Shown piece after piece: positions 55,337 to 64,000 of a stretch of 64,000 nt of DNA (positions are counted from its first letter, which is position 1; each line of letters opens with the position of its first letter). Source of the stretch: Alkalihalobacillus sp. BA299 (GTDB lineage: Bacteria > Bacillota > Bacilli > Bacillales > Bacillaceae_F); assembly GCF_017745675.1 (NCBI RefSeq), contig NZ_JAFLJM010000009.1, positions 124,001 to 188,000 on the forward strand. Reading direction: 5' to 3'. A program made the translations under genes and the position numbers. Under the pieces are notes generated by a model. It ran no database searches and was not told the origin of the DNA. It saw only the letters and a program-made list of their open reading frames with translations.

Positions 55337-56059
55337 ATGAAAATGATGGATGCAAATGAAATTATCTCTTTTATCTCAAATAGTGTCAAAAAGACACCGG
55401 TAAAAGTACATATTAAAGGTGATTTGGCAGGAATTGACTTTGGTTCTGAAACAAAAGCGTTTATTACAGGTGATGTAGGAGTATTATTCGGTGAATGGAA
55501 TGAAATTGAAGCGGCTATTAAAGAAAATGAAGCAAAAATTGAAGACTATATAGTAGAAAATGATCGTCGCAATTCAGCGATTCCTCTATTAGATATGAAA
55601 AACATTCAAGCACGTATCGAGCCAGGCGCAATTATTCGTGACCAAGTAGAAATTGGTAACAATGCGGTAATCATGATGGGTGCGAGTATTAATATTGGAT
55701 CTGTGATCGGTGAAGGTACGATGATTGATATGAACGTAGTTATGGGTGGGCGAGCTACAGTAGGTAAGAACTGCCACATTGGAGCAGGTTCTGTATTAGC
55801 CGGGGTCATTGAACCACCTTCAGCTAAGCCAGTTGTCGTTGAAGATGACGTAGTGGTTGGAGCGAATGCAGTAATCTTAGAAGGTGTTACAGTCGGTAAA
55901 GGCGCGGTAGTAGCTGCAGGAGCAATAGTAACAGAAGATGTTCCTCCAAACACAGTTGTTGCGGGTACTCCAGCTCGAGTCATCAAAGAGATTGATGAGA
56001 AAACAAAAGGGAAAACAGAAATTAAACAAGAATTACGTCGTTTAAACGAAGATAATTAA
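55337..56059 (+). CDS. dapH: tetrahydrodipicolinate N-acetyltransferase DapH
   Basis: A 240-residue acetyltransferase making N-acetyl-2-amino-6-oxopimelate for diaminopimelate and lysine synthesis. The N-terminal cap (about 1-85) is followed by left-handed beta-helix hexapeptide repeats ([48 protein letters not shown]). It is B. subtilis YkuQ/DapH. I chose ATG 55337, eight bases after GGAGG. TATAAT at 55213-55218 is a plausible -10. First gene of dapH-aminotransferase-dapL. Confidence 0.93.
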   Translation: MKMMDANEIISFISNSVKKTPVKVHIKGDLAGIDFGSETKAFITGDVGVLFGEWNEIEAAIKENEAKIEDYIVENDRRNSAIPLLDMKNIQARIEPGAIIRDQVEIGNNAVIMMGASINIGSVIGEGTMIDMNVVMGGRATVGKNCHIGAGSVLAGVIEPPSAKPVVVEDDVVVGANAVILEGVTVGKGAVVAAGAIVTEDVPPNTVVAGTPARVIKEIDEKTKGKTEIKQELRRLNEDN

Positions 56060-56130
56060 TTTTTAATGGCATTCATTGAGCCTTTGCTTGATGGATGCCT
56101 CAATTCTATCTGAAGAAGGAGGTATTTTAT

Positions 56131-57345
56131 ATGACGAATTGGCAAAGCCTTGATCAGCAATATATGATGTCTACTTATAGCCGTCTTCCAATTACGATTG
56201 AAAGAGGTGAAGGAAACCGGCTGATTGATACGGAGGGAAAAAGTTATTTAGATTTATTTACAGGCCTAGCTGTTAATGTTTTAGGTCATTCTCACCCTGA
56301 AATCGTAAAGACGATCAGAGAGCAAGGCGAGAAATTTTTACATATTTCAAATGTCTTTTTAAATCAACCAGCTATCGAGTTGGCGCAAAAGTTGGTTAAC
56401 CATTCGATTAACGGGAAAGTATTTTTTACAAACTCTGGTGCTGAAGCTACAGAAGCTGCTTTAAAACTTATCCATAAATGGACAAAAGAAAGTGATAAAG
56501 ATCTTCAAGGTGTAGTAGTACTTCAAAAGAGCTTTCACGGCAGGACATTAGGGGCTTTGAAACTAACTCGCCAGCCTAGTGTGTATCAGGATTTTCCGGT
56601 TACGGACATGCCAGTGTATGAGGTTGAGCCTCATAATATCGAGCAGCTTGAAGAAGTGTTTCAGACAAAAAAGCCCGCTGCAGTACTGATGGAGCCTATA
56701 CTTGGTTCAGGTGGGATATTACCATTAGATGAAGAATACTTAAGAGAAGTCTCTCGTTTAGCTAAACAATATGGTGTGTTATGTTGTATGGATGAAATTC
56801 AAACGGGTATCGGTCGTACTGGAAAATTATTTGCCTACCAGCATGCTGAAATATCACCAGATTTGATTTTGTTTGCTAAAGGCGTTGGTGGTGGACTCCC
56901 ACTGGGAGGAATTATTGTTTCTGACAAGTTAAGTCACCTTTTTAAACCAGGTGATCACGGGACGACATTTGCTCCATCACCTCTCAGTGCAGCTCTCGGA
57001 AATACAGTGTTAAGAGTCTTGTTAGAGGATGGAGAGCTTGACAATTCTGTGAAGCGCTCTAATTATTTGTACAGAAAATTAAATGGTTTGAAAGAGAAAA
57101 ATCCTCAAATTATTAGTGAAATTCGTGGAAAAGGGATGATGGTAGGTATTGTTACGACACTTCAGTCGGAAGAAGCGAAGGCGCTCCAACATGATCTGTT
57201 AGCAGAGGGGTATTTAGTGGATGTCACTCAACAAACGATTATTCGTCTATTACCACCACTCACTCTTACTGAAAGTGAAGTAAATGAATTTGTTGAAGTG
57301 TTCGAGTCAAAACTTCTTCTTGTTAAAGAGAAGGAGCTTAAATAA
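56131..57345 (+). CDS. class III aminotransferase (ArgD-like), putative N-acetyl-diaminopimelate aminotransferase
   Basis: A 404-residue PLP enzyme. [15 protein letters not shown] (about 92-106), the PLP-contacting [11 protein letters not shown] (about 213-223) and lysine motif [14 protein letters not shown] (about 245-258, Lys Schiff base) are intact. B. subtilis uses the unrelated PatA for the N-acetyl-DAP step. This ArgD-type enzyme sits between dapH and dapL, one base overlapping dapL, so it probably performs that step here. ArgD itself or a GABA-type role is the alternative. ATG 56131 follows AAGGAGG by eight bases. Confidence 0.85.
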   Translation: MTNWQSLDQQYMMSTYSRLPITIERGEGNRLIDTEGKSYLDLFTGLAVNVLGHSHPEIVKTIREQGEKFLHISNVFLNQPAIELAQKLVNHSINGKVFFTNSGAEATEAALKLIHKWTKESDKDLQGVVVLQKSFHGRTLGALKLTRQPSVYQDFPVTDMPVYEVEPHNIEQLEEVFQTKKPAAVLMEPILGSGGILPLDEEYLREVSRLAKQYGVLCCMDEIQTGIGRTGKLFAYQHAEISPDLILFAKGVGGGLPLGGIIVSDKLSHLFKPGDHGTTFAPSPLSAALGNTVLRVLLEDGELDNSVKRSNYLYRKLNGLKEKNPQIISEIRGKGMMVGIVTTLQSEEAKALQHDLLAEGYLVDVTQQTIIRLLPPLTLTESEVNEFVEVFESKLLLVKEKELK

Positions 57346-58478
57346 TGATAGATGTTGCAAAATTAATTGAAACGAGAAGAGCACTCCACCAAATTCCAGA
57401 ACTAGGATTTGAAGAAGTGAAGACTCAAGCGTTTTTGTTGGAGTATATCGCTAAACTTCCACAGGAACATCTCGAAATTAAAAAGTGGAAAACAGGGATA
57501 TTCGTAAAAGTTCATGGTAGTGCACCTGCAAAGATGATTGGGTACCGTGCTGATATTGATGGCTTACCGATGGATGAAGAAACCTCATATCCTTTTCGGT
57601 CATCTCATGCAGGGAAGATGCATGCGTGCGGGCATGACTTCCATATGACAATTGCTCTAGGTGTACTTACACATTTTTCAAAAGTACAACCAAAAGATCA
57701 TCTTTTATTTATATTTCAACCTGCAGAAGAAGGTCCGGGTGGGGCAAAACCGATGTTAGAATCTTCTATTTTACAAGAGTGGAGACCTGACCAAATTGTT
57801 GCGTTGCACATTGCTCCAGAATATCCTGTAGGAACGATTGCGACGAGAGAAGGCTTGCTATTTGCAAATACATCTGAACTGTTTATCAATTTAAAAGGGC
57901 AAGGGGGGCATGCGGCTTATCCTCATACAACTAGAGACATGATCGTGGCCTCCGCGCATTTGGTTACCCAACTTCAGTCCATCGTGGCCCGAAATGTCGA
58001 TCCACTTGATTCGGCAGTAGTGACGATTGGAAAAATTACAGGTGGAACGAAACAAAATATTATTGCTGAGAAAGCTCGAATTGAAGGGACAATCCGGACG
58101 TTATCTATCGAGTCGATGCAAAAAGTAAAGCAACGAATTGAGGCGCTCGTTCAAGGGATTGAAGCAGGCTTTGAATGTAGCGGAACGATTGATTACGGAG
58201 CTAATTATTGCCAAGTCTATAATAATGAACAGCTTACTAGGGAGTTTATCAACTTTACTCGTGAACAAACAAATGTAGAAATGATTGAGTGTAAAGAAGC
58301 GATGACAGGAGAAGATTTTGGCTACTTTTTAGCCGAAATCCCAGGATTTATGTTTTGGCTTGGTGTGAATAGTCTATACGGTCTTCATGATAATCGCTTA
58401 GAGCCGAAAGAAGAGGCGATAGAAGTTGCTGTAAATCACTTAATCCAATATTTACACTATAAATTAGATAAACGTTGA
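57345..58478 (+). CDS. dapL: N-acetyldiaminopimelate deacetylase DapL (YkuR)
   Basis: A 377-residue M20D amidohydrolase releasing acetate from N-acetyl-LL-diaminopimelate. Metal motifs: [11 protein letters not shown] (about 92-102), PAEEGPGG (about 126-133), and His residues in [11 protein letters not shown] and GLHDNRLEP. Its ATG overlaps the last base of the aminotransferase stop (TAATG), indicating coupled translation. This is the B. subtilis ykuR position. GGAGCTTAA serves as its weak RBS. Confidence 0.9.
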   Translation: MIDVAKLIETRRALHQIPELGFEEVKTQAFLLEYIAKLPQEHLEIKKWKTGIFVKVHGSAPAKMIGYRADIDGLPMDEETSYPFRSSHAGKMHACGHDFHMTIALGVLTHFSKVQPKDHLLFIFQPAEEGPGGAKPMLESSILQEWRPDQIVALHIAPEYPVGTIATREGLLFANTSELFINLKGQGGHAAYPHTTRDMIVASAHLVTQLQSIVARNVDPLDSAVVTIGKITGGTKQNIIAEKARIEGTIRTLSIESMQKVKQRIEALVQGIEAGFECSGTIDYGANYCQVYNNEQLTREFINFTREQTNVEMIECKEAMTGEDFGYFLAEIPGFMFWLGVNSLYGLHDNRLEPKEEAIEVAVNHLIQYLHYKLDKR

Positions 58479-58699
58479 TAGTAGTGGAATTGGTAGGTTT
58501 GTGAGAAATAGTATGCATTAAAAGAATGGAAGGAACTGAACTGGAGAGATACCTTTCCAACTATTCAAATTAAATGTAACTGCGGAAATCAGAGATTTTG
58601 GCTATTTTAGATAGGTGATAAAATTAGAATAAAAATCCTATTTCAGTACATCCTAACATTGTAACAAATAATTGATATGTTTTTTTGGAGGTGTATGAC

Positions 58700-58945
58700 A
58701 TGCCAAGAATTGGTGTGGAACAATCGTTAACGGATGTACAACAAGAGCTTCAATCAAGAGGATATGATGTGGTTCAATTAAAACAGGAGCAAGATGCTCA
58801 AGGTTGTGATTGTTGCGTAATTACAGGACAAGACCAAAATATGATGGGAATACAAAATGCTGTTACAGCGGGCTCAGTAATTTCGGCACAAGGAATGACT
58901 GCAGAAGAAGTTTGCCAACAAATCGAGCAAAAATTAAATCACTAA
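58700..58945 (+). CDS. ykuS: UPF0180 family protein YkuS
   Basis: An 81-residue cytoplasmic protein of unknown function, the same length as B. subtilis YkuS, with the family's [20 protein letters not shown] beginning, then DVVQLK, a [11 protein letters not shown] core and an N-MMG segment. GGAGG lies eight bases before ATG 58700. It follows dapL as in B. subtilis, and a terminator follows it at 58951. Confidence 0.9.
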   Translation: MPRIGVEQSLTDVQQELQSRGYDVVQLKQEQDAQGCDCCVITGQDQNMMGIQNAVTAGSVISAQGMTAEEVCQQIEQKLNH

Positions 58946-58950
58946 AATAA

Positions 58951-58990
58951 AAGATGAGGTCACTTTTTCTATGTGGCCTCATCTTTTTTA
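58951..58990. terminator. terminator after ykuS
   Basis: A 13-bp stem (AAGATGAGG-T-CAC with GTG-G-CCTCATCTT) and a 9-nt loop is followed by TTTTTATTT. It is close to the converging mscS-type gene but reads best on the + strand. Confidence 0.85.
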
Positions 58991-59108
58991 TTTGCTGGTA
59001 TCAGGCACCTTTATTTACTTAATAAGGTGCAGTGATAAAGAGTTAACAGGATTTCCACTTTTACTAGTGCTTAAGGGTGAAAAGGAGTGGAAGTAATATA
59101 CTTCGACT

Positions 59109-59948
59109 TTATGCATTCTTCTTTTCAATATACACCTGATGCGGGAATGGAATTTCTATGTCGTTAGCATCGAGCGCTTCTTTTAATTCTTTACGTAATG
59201 TACGTTCAACGGCCCATTGTTCCATATTAGTAGTTTTCGCGATTACTCGAATTACTACATCTGAAGCACCTAAGCTTTGTACTCCTACTACGTTTGGCCC
59301 TTCTTTAATTCTGTCATCCTCACTAGCAATACGGTCGCAAACTTCTTGCATAATAGCAACAGCTTTATCGATATTATCATCGTAAGAAATACTCATATCT
59401 ACTAACGCTCTCATATTACCTCTAGAGTGATTACTTACACTTGAAATATTACGGTTAGGAATGTAATGTAATGTACCATCAAAGCCTCTAATAATGGTAG
59501 TACGCAAACCAACTTCTTCAACAATTCCATTAATTCCTGCTGCTGTAATGTAATCTTCTACATCGATTTGTCGTTCTAATAATAGAAAAAAACCGGTGAC
59601 GATGTCACTTACTAATCCTTGAGCACCAAAACCAATTGCGAGTCCGATAATCCCAGCACCGGCAATTAATCCTGTAGCATCGAGACCGAAAATACTGATA
59701 ATGACCGTAATAAAAATAAAGATGAGGACATAGGAAAAGGCATTCATTGTTAGTTTTTCCAGTGTTTTTACTCTCCCCATTGACATGCCTTTTTGTTTTT
59801 GCATTTTAGAAAAGCTGGAACTAATTAATTTATTTCCAATCGCTTTTGCAATGAAAAATGCAAAAATAGCTAATAGCGCTTGACTGGTATTAATAAGGGC
59901 CCCTTCTAGTAATGACGTCCAGTTAATATTTTGAAACCATTGATACAT
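59109..59948 (-). CDS. ykuT: mechanosensitive channel YkuT (MscS family)
   Basis: A 279-residue small-conductance channel with three N-terminal hydrophobic helices (about 18-40, 62-85, 90-115). The pore/beta core reads GAGIIGLAIGFGAQGLVSDI, then GFFLLLERQIDVEDYI. It acts in osmotic-downshock release. I chose ATG 59948, eight bases after AGGAGTGG. An extra 30 N-terminal residues from 60038 would be non-conserved and charged. Second MscS-family gene in the window, unrelated in length to that at 41829. Confidence 0.88.
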   Translation of the reverse strand: MYQWFQNINWTSLLEGALINTSQALLAIFAFFIAKAIGNKLISSSFSKMQKQKGMSMGRVKTLEKLTMNAFSYVLIFIFITVIISIFGLDATGLIAGAGIIGLAIGFGAQGLVSDIVTGFFLLLERQIDVEDYITAAGINGIVEEVGLRTTIIRGFDGTLHYIPNRNISSVSNHSRGNMRALVDMSISYDDNIDKAVAIMQEVCDRIASEDDRIKEGPNVVGVQSLGASDVVIRVIAKTTNMEQWAVERTLRKELKEALDANDIEIPFPHQVYIEKKNA

Positions 59949-60388
59949 ACACAAAACCACTCCTATTTTTTTCTTTTTTTGCTGGGCTTTTAAATAAGGT
60001 TGTGTTAAAGCGTATTGTTGAAAATCAAAACTAAACATTATCAGTGCCTAAAATTAAAGTAAACATACATTTTTCAATAATTATACTCTTTGGTCTACAA
60101 CCTTCCCTTATTTTATTCCCCCAAAAAAAGAAAGTAAAACGATTTGTTTCCAAAGAATATATTTAAATGAGAATTTCTTATGCATATTATTCGTTTTTTT
60201 GTAAAAAAACATTTATAATTGTTTACATAAAATTAAAGTTTAGTAATGAAAAGTGTGGGTATAATAGCTATAGTGTGATAAAGAGAAGGGATTTGTTAGT
60301 AATTTAAATTAATTATAATTTAATATTGACTAAAAATAACCTTTCTCTTATAATTAACTATGTAATAATTAATAGGAGGTATGTACAT
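59949..60388. other. divergent intergenic region with the ykuU promoter
   Basis: About 440 bp, AT-rich. The + strand half holds TTGACT (60326-60331), 17 bp, TATAAT (60349-60354), 35 bp before the ykuU ATG. Additional -10-like TATAAT occurs at about 60260. No ORF is supported. No clear PerR box (TTATAATNATTATAA) was found although the region is rich in TTATAAT-like half sites. Confidence 0.6.
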
Positions 60389-60940
60389 ATGTCAGATAAG
60401 CGTATGGTAGCAAAACAAGCTCCACGTTTTGAAATGGATGCTGTTTTACCGAACAAGGAATTTGGAAAAGTAAGTTTAGAAGAAAACATGAAAAACGATA
60501 AGTGGACAGTCCTATTCTTCTATCCAATGGACTTCACATTCGTTTGCCCTACAGAAATTACTGCTTTAAGTGATCGTTATGATGAGTTTGAAGATTTAGA
60601 TGCAGAAGTTATTGGGGTTTCTACAGATACAATTCATACACATAAGGCATGGATCAACACTTCTCGTGATGATAATGGTCTTGGTGAGTTAAAGTACCCA
60701 CTAGCTGCAGATACTAACCACCAAGTTTCTCGTGAGTATGGTGTATTAATTGAAGATTCTGGTATTGCACTTCGTGGTCTTTTCATCATCAGCCCTGAAG
60801 GTGAATTAATGTACTCTGTTGTAAACCATAATAACATTGGCCGTGATGTAGATGAGACTTTACGTGTACTTCAAGCATTACAAACTGGCGGACTTTGCCC
60901 AGCGAACTGGAAGCCAGGTCAAGAAACATTAAACGTATAA
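60389..60940 (+). CDS. ykuU: 2-Cys peroxiredoxin YkuU
   Basis: A 183-residue AhpC/Prx1-type peroxidase. Peroxidatic Cys lies in FTFVCPTEITAL (about residue 52) and resolving Cys near the end in GGLCPANWKPG (about 173). It reduces peroxides using a thiol partner, likely YkuV or thioredoxin. AGGAGG lies eight bases before ATG 60389; an upstream in-frame TTG at 60326 sits in the promoter. It keeps the ykuU-ykuV order. Confidence 0.93.
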   Translation: MSDKRMVAKQAPRFEMDAVLPNKEFGKVSLEENMKNDKWTVLFFYPMDFTFVCPTEITALSDRYDEFEDLDAEVIGVSTDTIHTHKAWINTSRDDNGLGELKYPLAADTNHQVSREYGVLIEDSGIALRGLFIISPEGELMYSVVNHNNIGRDVDETLRVLQALQTGGLCPANWKPGQETLNV

Positions 60941-60965
60941 TATAAGGTCATATTATATATGAAGG

Positions 60966-60997
60966 AAAAGGTCTAGCAGCTATGTTAGACCTTTTTC
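60966..60997 (+). terminator. attenuator-like hairpin between ykuU and ykuV
   Basis: A perfect 10-bp stem (AAAAGGTCTA/TAGACCTTTT) with a 10-nt loop and TTTTT at its foot. As ykuV lies 90 bp after ykuU with no obvious promoter, it probably reduces ykuV transcription relative to ykuU. Confidence 0.75.
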
Positions 60998-61029
60998 AAC
61001 TAGTTAATCATTTTATAGGAGGGAATATT

Positions 61030-61488
61030 ATGGCGCTAAAGTTACGTTCTCCAATGCCTGATTTAAATGGTGCAACGGAGTGGTTAAATGGCAGTGAGGT
61101 TAACAAAGAGGATTTAGTAGGAAATAAGCCAACGTTATTTCATTTTTGGTCAGTTTCTTGTGGTTTATGTAAAGAGGCGATGCCGAATATTAATGAATTT
61201 CGTGATAAGTATAAGGACAAGTTAAATGTCATTGCTATTCATATGCCTCGTTCAGAAAAAGATACGGATGTAGAGCAAATCAAACAAGTAGCTGCAGAAC
61301 ATGGGATTACACAAGTAATTGCTGTAGATAATCAGCATAAAATTACTGACTCGTTTGAAAATGAGTACGTTCCAGCATATTACGTATTTGATGCAGATGG
61401 TCAGCTGCGGCATTTCCAGGCTGGTGGAAGCGGTATGAAAATGTTGACCAAGCGAGTAAATCGCGTGTTAGGGATAAAAGAAGAATAG
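61030..61488 (+). CDS. ykuV: thiol-disulfide oxidoreductase YkuV
   Basis: A 152-residue thioredoxin-fold protein (B. subtilis YkuV is about 148). The active-site SVSCGLCKEAMPNINEF gives CGLC, where YkuV has CHLC. A cis-proline lies in YVPAYYVF. No signal peptide, so it is cytoplasmic. AGGAGG precedes ATG 61030. It is expected to work with peroxiredoxin YkuU. Confidence 0.9.
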   Translation: MALKLRSPMPDLNGATEWLNGSEVNKEDLVGNKPTLFHFWSVSCGLCKEAMPNINEFRDKYKDKLNVIAIHMPRSEKDTDVEQIKQVAAEHGITQVIAVDNQHKITDSFENEYVPAYYVFDADGQLRHFQAGGSGMKMLTKRVNRVLGIKEE

Positions 61489-61538
61489 AAAATTACAGCT
61501 ATTCGTTTACGAGATAAATTATTAATATGAGCAACTGT

Positions 61539-61580
61539 AGCAGGCGGTTTCCTCTGACTGGGATTCTGTCTGCTTTTTGC
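61539..61580 (+). terminator. terminator after ykuV
   Basis: A 9-bp stem (AGCAGGCGG/CTGTCTGCT, two G-T pairs) with an 18-nt loop is followed by TTTTTGC. Confidence 0.6.
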
Positions 61581-61737
61581 TTTGTATAAATTAATTATTA
61601 GCAAAGAGCAATGATACTGTTCGTAAAGTAGGTAATTTATATAAAAATATGAACGGAAAATGATCGGTAAATCAAGGCGATAGTGAACGCAACACCTTTT
61701 TTAACTTATTGCCATATATAAGTAATGAGGTAATTTG

Positions 61738-61978
61738 ATGAATATTATAGACAAACGAAATTCTTTAGCCAAACACGGAAGTCGCACGTATCGGCGCCGT
61801 TCTATAGGGGCCATTAAAAATATTGCTATTCATTCAAAGTGCCACAAAAACAGGTAGTGCGGATGCCTTTGCGAGATATCATGTAAATAGCTTAGGGTGG
61901 CCAGGGATTGGTTATCATTACGTAGTAGATAAAGAAGGTTCTATAAGCTGGTGTCACGACTTAGAGGTTGTTAGTTAG
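61738..61978 (+). pseudogene. degraded N-acetylmuramoyl-L-alanine amidase (Amidase_2 type)
   Basis: Starting from ATG with a good GAGGTAA site, the first frame reads IDKRNSLAKHGSRTYRRRSI and NIAIH, then stops at 61855. In the next frame the protein continues as SATKTGSADAFARYHVNSLG, then WPGIGYHYVVDKEGSISWCHD, ending at TAG 61978. These are the active-site His and conserved blocks of phage/Bacillus Amidase_2 lysins. The gene carries a frameshift and a truncation, and the C-terminal cell-wall-binding part is missing. It is a likely prophage or autolysin relic. Confidence 0.85.
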
Positions 61979-62146
61979 GGCAACAGACGTGGAATCGATT
62001 ATTTTAAGTATGAAGGGTGACTCAAAGCCAAAATGGGTGACCGACACTTTGTTAGGGTTGTCCTCACTTCAACGACTTATGAATCACCATTCACCATTGT
62101 TTATGGTAAAATAGAGTAACAAGGCTTGGATGGAGGAAGAAATGTC

Positions 62147-62812
62147 ATGAAAAAACAATTTGCTGTAATTGGTTTAGGGAGATTTGGTGGCAGCATTTGT
62201 AAAGAATTAATTAGGCAAGGTATGGAAGTCTTGGCAATCGATCAATCTCCTGAAAAAGTAGATGAATATAAAGACATCGTAACTCATGCAGTAGTTGCCA
62301 ATTCGACAGATGAAATTGCATTAAAAAATTTAGGGATTAGAAACTTTGATCACGTCATTGTAGCTATTGGAGACGATATTCAATCAAGTATTTTAACAAC
62401 TTTAATGTTAAATGAGTTAGGTGTAAAACATATTACGGTAAAAGCACAAAATGACTATCATGAAAAGGTGCTTGAAAAAATTGGTGCACATGAAATCGTC
62501 CATCCAGAGCGAGACATTGGTATACGAATCGCACATCACATTGTTTCCAAAAATGTATTGGATTACTTAGAGCTTTCTGATGAATATAGTATTGTAGAGT
62601 TAATTGCAGGGGAAAAAATGCACGGAAAGACTTTAATTGACTTAGATATTCGTGCTAAGTACGGAATAAATATTATGGCTATTAAACGGAATGAAAATAT
62701 AAATGTATCACCGCAAGCTCATGAGAAAATCATTCGGGGAGATATATTAATTGTCATTGGTGCTGATAAAGATATTGATCGTTTTGAAAAACAGTTATTA
62801 GATGAGGACTAA
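62147..62812 (+). CDS. ktrC: potassium uptake regulatory subunit KtrC (RCK protein)
   Basis: A 221-residue cytoplasmic RCK protein, the length of B. subtilis KtrC. The RCK_N Rossmann motif is GLGRFGGSICKELIRQGMEV (about 9-28) with Asp at the end of beta-2 (AIDQS), followed by an RCK_C domain (about 135-219) that in KtrC/KtrA binds c-di-AMP. It gates a Ktr K+ channel subunit encoded elsewhere. ATG 62147 follows GGAGGAA. The ykqB position beside rnjA is conserved. Confidence 0.93.
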   Translation: MKKQFAVIGLGRFGGSICKELIRQGMEVLAIDQSPEKVDEYKDIVTHAVVANSTDEIALKNLGIRNFDHVIVAIGDDIQSSILTTLMLNELGVKHITVKAQNDYHEKVLEKIGAHEIVHPERDIGIRIAHHIVSKNVLDYLELSDEYSIVELIAGEKMHGKTLIDLDIRAKYGINIMAIKRNENINVSPQAHEKIIRGDILIVIGADKDIDRFEKQLLDED

Positions 62813-62830
62813 TTATATTAATAAATAATC

Positions 62831-62860
62831 AAAGGCTGACTAGAGGTCAGCCTTTTTGAT
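62831..62860. terminator. terminator between ktrC and rnjA
   Basis: A perfect 10-bp stem (AAAGGCTGAC/GTCAGCCTTT) with loop TAGAG is followed by TTGATT. It is bidirectional for the convergent ktrC and rnjA. Confidence 0.85.
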
Positions 62861-62871
62861 TGATTCTAGTT

Positions 62872-64000
62872 TTATACTTCCATAATGATTGGTAAAATCA
62901 TTGGCTTTCTCTTTGTACGTTCGTAAAGGAAAGGTCCAAGGATGTCACTAATTTCATTTTTTATTTCTGACCATTGTGTTGTTTTACGCTCCATTATTTC
63001 ATCTAGATGTTTAGCGAGCAGTTGTTGTGCTTCGTGAATTAAGTCACCAGCTTCTCTCATATAAACGAAGCCACGAGAAATGATATCAGGTCCTGCCGAA
63101 ACTTTAAATTCTTTCATATTTAAGCTCACGACAACTACAACTAGACCTTCTTCCGATAAGATACGGCGATCTCTCAAAACGATATTCCCAATATCTCCAA
63201 TACCACTCCCATCAACATATACAGATCCTGAAGGGACTTTGCCGGAGATCATGGCTTCTTCTCGATTCATCGATAATACTTCACCATTGTCCATAATGAA
63301 GCAATTCTTTTCAGGAACGCCACAGTCTTGAGCTAGCTTCGTGTGCATTTTTAACATACGATACTCACCATGAATAGGGAAGAAATACTGCGGTTTCATT
63401 AGTCTTAACATTAACTTTTGTTCTTCTTGTCCACCATGCCCAGAAGTATGAATATTACTTAGTGAACCGTGTATAACATTTGCACCAACCCGGTATAGTT
63501 GATTAATTGTCTTACTTACACTAAGTGTGTTTCCTGGAATAGGTGAAGATGAAAACACAACGGTATCACCAGGGATAATTTGAATTTGGCGATGTGTACC
63601 AAATGCAATTCTTGATAAAGCTGCCATCGGCTCTCCTTGGCTTCCTGTACATAAAATAGTTACATGGTTGTCAGGGAGCTTATTTAATTGAGATGGTTCA
63701 ATAAACGTCCCTTTTGGAGCACGTATATAACCAAGCTCTTGTCCAATCGTCAAAGCCGATTCCATACTTCGACCAAACACTGCAATCTTCCTCCCGTACT
63801 GCACAGAGGTTTCGACTACTTGTTGTAAGCGATGAATGTTTGAAGCGAAAGTGGCAAAAATAACGCGTCCTTCTACTTTACGGAAGATATTATCAATACT
63901 TTCTCCGACTTTTCGCTCAGACATTGTAAATTCGGGAATTTCACTATTCGTACTATCTGAAAGTAAACAAAGTACACCCTCCTCACCAATTTTAGCCATT
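62872..64000 (-). CDS. rnjA: ribonuclease J1, C-terminal part (5' end outside window)
   Basis: The visible 375 residues are the C-terminal two thirds of RNase J1 (full length about 555), a 5'-3' exo- and endoribonuclease essential in mRNA turnover. Beta-CASP segments include [14 protein letters not shown], the [15 protein letters not shown] block, [12 protein letters not shown] and [14 protein letters not shown], then FPIHGEYRM. The HxHxDH metallo-beta-lactamase motif lies beyond the window. The tail ends [13 protein letters not shown]. No frame disruption is seen in the part present. Confidence 0.93.
   Translation of the reverse strand, partial: MAKIGEEGVLCLLSDSTNSEIPEFTMSERKVGESIDNIFRKVEGRVIFATFASNIHRLQQVVETSVQYGRKIAVFGRSMESALTIGQELGYIRAPKGTFIEPSQLNKLPDNHVTILCTGSQGEPMAALSRIAFGTHRQIQIIPGDTVVFSSSPIPGNTLSVSKTINQLYRVGANVIHGSLSNIHTSGHGGQEEQKLMLRLMKPQYFFPIHGEYRMLKMHTKLAQDCGVPEKNCFIMDNGEVLSMNREEAMISGKVPSGSVYVDGSGIGDIGNIVLRDRRILSEEGLVVVVVSLNMKEFKVSAGPDIISRGFVYMREAGDLIHEAQQLLAKHLDEIMERKTTQWSEIKNEISDILGPFLYERTKRKPMILPIIMEV

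Noticed and set aside
60300..60325. Possible PerR box upstream of the ykuU peroxiredoxin promoter
   Set aside because: TTATAATTTAATATT matches only the first half of the PerR consensus TTATAATNATTATAA.

Overview
The window looks like chromosomal DNA of a low-GC, Gram-positive Bacillaceae bacterium. Ribosome binding sites are strong AGGAGG types, TTG and GTG starts are common, and the right end (about 55.3-64.0 kb) follows the Bacillus subtilis order ykuQ(dapH)-ykuR(dapL)-ykuS-ykuT-ykuU-ykuV-ktrC-rnjA. The gbs, opuA-like, ysfCD-like and thiamine-salvage loci also fit a Bacillus relative. I cannot name the species. No rRNA, tRNA, CRISPR array, transposase or intact prophage was seen.

Region 1 (1-17.4 kb) is an accessory nutrient-acquisition cluster, almost entirely on the + strand: a five-gene oligopeptide-type ABC importer, a DUF1177 protein, an M20 amidohydrolase, IclR and PucR regulators, an Asp/Glu/hydantoin-racemase-family protein, an OPT transporter, a DUF917 protein, a second DUF1177 protein, an AroM protein, an EamA transporter and an M29-like aminopeptidase. 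It reads as one import, racemisation and hydrolysis system for peptide-like or cyclised amino-acid derivatives. The true substrate is unknown. This is the best candidate here for an undescribed system.

Region 2 (17.4-24.4 kb) holds an aminotransferase remnant, an atypical oxalate-decarboxylase-like bicupin, a small orphan gene, a lone UbiD decarboxylase and a transmembrane chemoreceptor. Region 3 (24.4-31.3 kb) is the choline/glycine betaine locus: gbsA-gbsB diverging from gbsR, then a betaine/choline-type ABC importer. Region 4 (31.3-37.1 kb) is glycolate and glyoxylate metabolism: a succinate-semialdehyde dehydrogenase remnant, glcD-glcF, a striking four-way-junction palindromic element and malate synthase G. 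Isocitrate lyase, the other glyoxylate enzyme, lies at 52.9 kb.

Region 5 (37.1-47.4 kb) is mixed: a MarR regulator, a decayed siderophore-binding protein, DUF3891, YtxH, a two-component system overlapping an MscS channel gene, a soluble chemoreceptor, a frameshifted glutaredoxin-thioredoxin reductase fusion, an HPr-like protein and small conserved proteins. Region 6 (47.5-52.3 kb) is a minus-strand thiamine pyrimidine salvage operon (ylmB-tenA-thiZ-thiX-thiY) behind a TPP riboswitch with a terminator. Region 7 (52.9-64.0 kb) has aceA, an RraA-family gene, a dapH/aminotransferase/dapL lysine-diaminopimelate operon, ykuS, an MscS channel, two thiol redox genes, a broken amidase, ktrC, and rnjA cut by the window end.

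At least five decayed gene fragments (17.8, 31.4, 37.9, 54.3 and 61.7 kb) lie between intact operons, which suggests repeated gene loss at operon boundaries.
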